Shown in pieces: positions 63,788 to 64,000 of a stretch of DNA of 64,000 bases. Position 1 is the first letter of the stretch. The number at the start of each line of letters is the position of its first letter. Location of the stretch: the NCBI RefSeq assembly GCF_040954645.1, contig NC_092803.1, positions 13,331,230 through 13,395,229 on the forward strand. Direction: 5' to 3'. The DNA comes from Diabrotica undecimpunctata. Its lineage: Eukaryota > Arthropoda > Insecta > Coleoptera > Chrysomelidae. Both the position numbers and the translations under genes were made by a program. The notes beneath the pieces were generated by a model that saw only the letters and a list, made by a program, of their open reading frames with translations, did not search any database and was not told the origin of the DNA.

Positions 63788-64000
63788 TTATTCGTATATA
63801 GTTACAATTTTGTTTAACAAAGTTCTTAATTGTTTTAATAGCCCGTCGTTGGGGCAGGGTATCCCAAAAAGTTCCCAGCTAAACGTTCCTGCTGCTACAA
63901 CTTTACGTGTGTATTCGCTGTACTTATAATAGGTGTTGTTCTGAAAAAAGTAAATAAACCCATCAGTATAGCGGAATGCTGATGTTATTGTATCTGGTAG
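63788..64000 (-). CDS. C-terminus of a hemopexin-domain protein, possibly a matrix metalloproteinase (partial)
   Basis: The minus strand from the window edge reads 70 codons to TAA at 63788-63790. ITSAFRYTDGFIYFFQNNTYYKYSEYTRKVV is a hemopexin-like blade (DAAF..DG.IYFF.G..Y.+), then a segment ending SWELFGIPCP, with the W..GIPC close typical of the final blade, then a 20-residue tail. Hemopexin propellers give matrix metalloproteinases substrate and inhibitor contacts outside the cell. The catalytic part lies beyond the window. An AATAAA overlaps the stop codon. The reading is continuous through a possible internal acceptor (TTTTTTCAG at about 63945), so I keep one exon. Confidence 0.7.
   Translation of the reverse strand, partial: LPDTITSAFRYTDGFIYFFQNNTYYKYSEYTRKVVAAGTFSWELFGIPCPNDGLLKQLRTLLNKIVTIYE

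Noticed and set aside
63940..63955. Internal acceptor TTTTTTCAG in the hemopexin exon
   Set aside because: Hemopexin similarity (IYFF..N.YYKY) runs straight across it, so it is more likely coding.
1..64000. tRNA, rRNA, CRISPR or integrated virus
   Set aside because: No cloverleaf with T-loop GTTCRANNC in context, no rRNA-like block, no spaced direct repeats and no viral structural gene were seen.

Overview
This window looks like a transposon-dense stretch of a large, AT-rich insect nuclear genome. A beetle with an expanded genome is my best guess, but that is inference from the repeat mix (RTE-like, Jockey-like and R4/Dong-like LINEs, piggyBac, pogo-like and IS630-like transposases, foldback elements), not proof. 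There is no bacterial-style gene packing. Introns with GT..AG borders, microsatellites and dead transposons fill the space. I saw no rRNA gene, tRNA gene or CRISPR array.

Only three pieces look like host protein-coding sequence, all on the minus strand. (1) A sugar/trehalose transporter of the major facilitator superfamily: its main exon is 19897-21248 and its first coding exon 29897-29975, separated by an 8.6-kb intron full of transposons. The two exons join in frame to 476 residues. Two short exon-like segments further upstream (33012-33120 and 33341-33412) may be 5' exons of it or of another gene. (2) One internal exon of a leucine-rich-repeat protein (44397-44531, exactly 45 codons, same splice phase on both sides). 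(3) The 3' end of a hemopexin-domain protein, possibly a matrix metalloproteinase (63788-64000, running off the window).

The rest is layered mobile DNA. 1-9 kb: a snap-back MITE, a GC/CpG-rich island, an R4/Dong-like element inside a TAA microsatellite, a CR1/Jockey LINE and an RTE-like LINE split by a 581-bp MITE. 9-14 kb: a Jockey-type element whose gag frame is split by a 2.07-kb RTE-like LINE with an 8-bp target duplication. 14-20 kb: two snap-back elements and a pogo-like transposon with its own 5' intron. 20-30 kb: the transporter with a LINE-in-LINE, a LINE-in-transposase and a decayed piggyBac in its intron. 31-40 kb: a mariner/IS630-like relic, a nearly complete piggyBac with TTAA duplications (34988-37674) and a Harbinger-like remnant. 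40-53 kb: LINE fragments, the LRR exon, a foldback with GGACGCG iterons and another snap-back MITE. 53-59 kb: a nest of palindromes, then a long-TIR element broken up by LINEs. 60-64 kb: AT microsatellites, an LTR/promoter-like segment, LINE and transposase fragments, satellite-like repeats and the hemopexin exon.

The most interesting signal is a recurrent RNA-like motif at 31508-31545, 53674-53714, 53996-54036, 54718-54759 and 60209-60256: short stem, CUGAUGA-like core, hairpin, GAA, short palindrome, closing stem. It resembles a hammerhead ribozyme with an almost loop-less stem III, and the stems covary between unrelated copies. The nested insertions also give a clear relative chronology of transposition.
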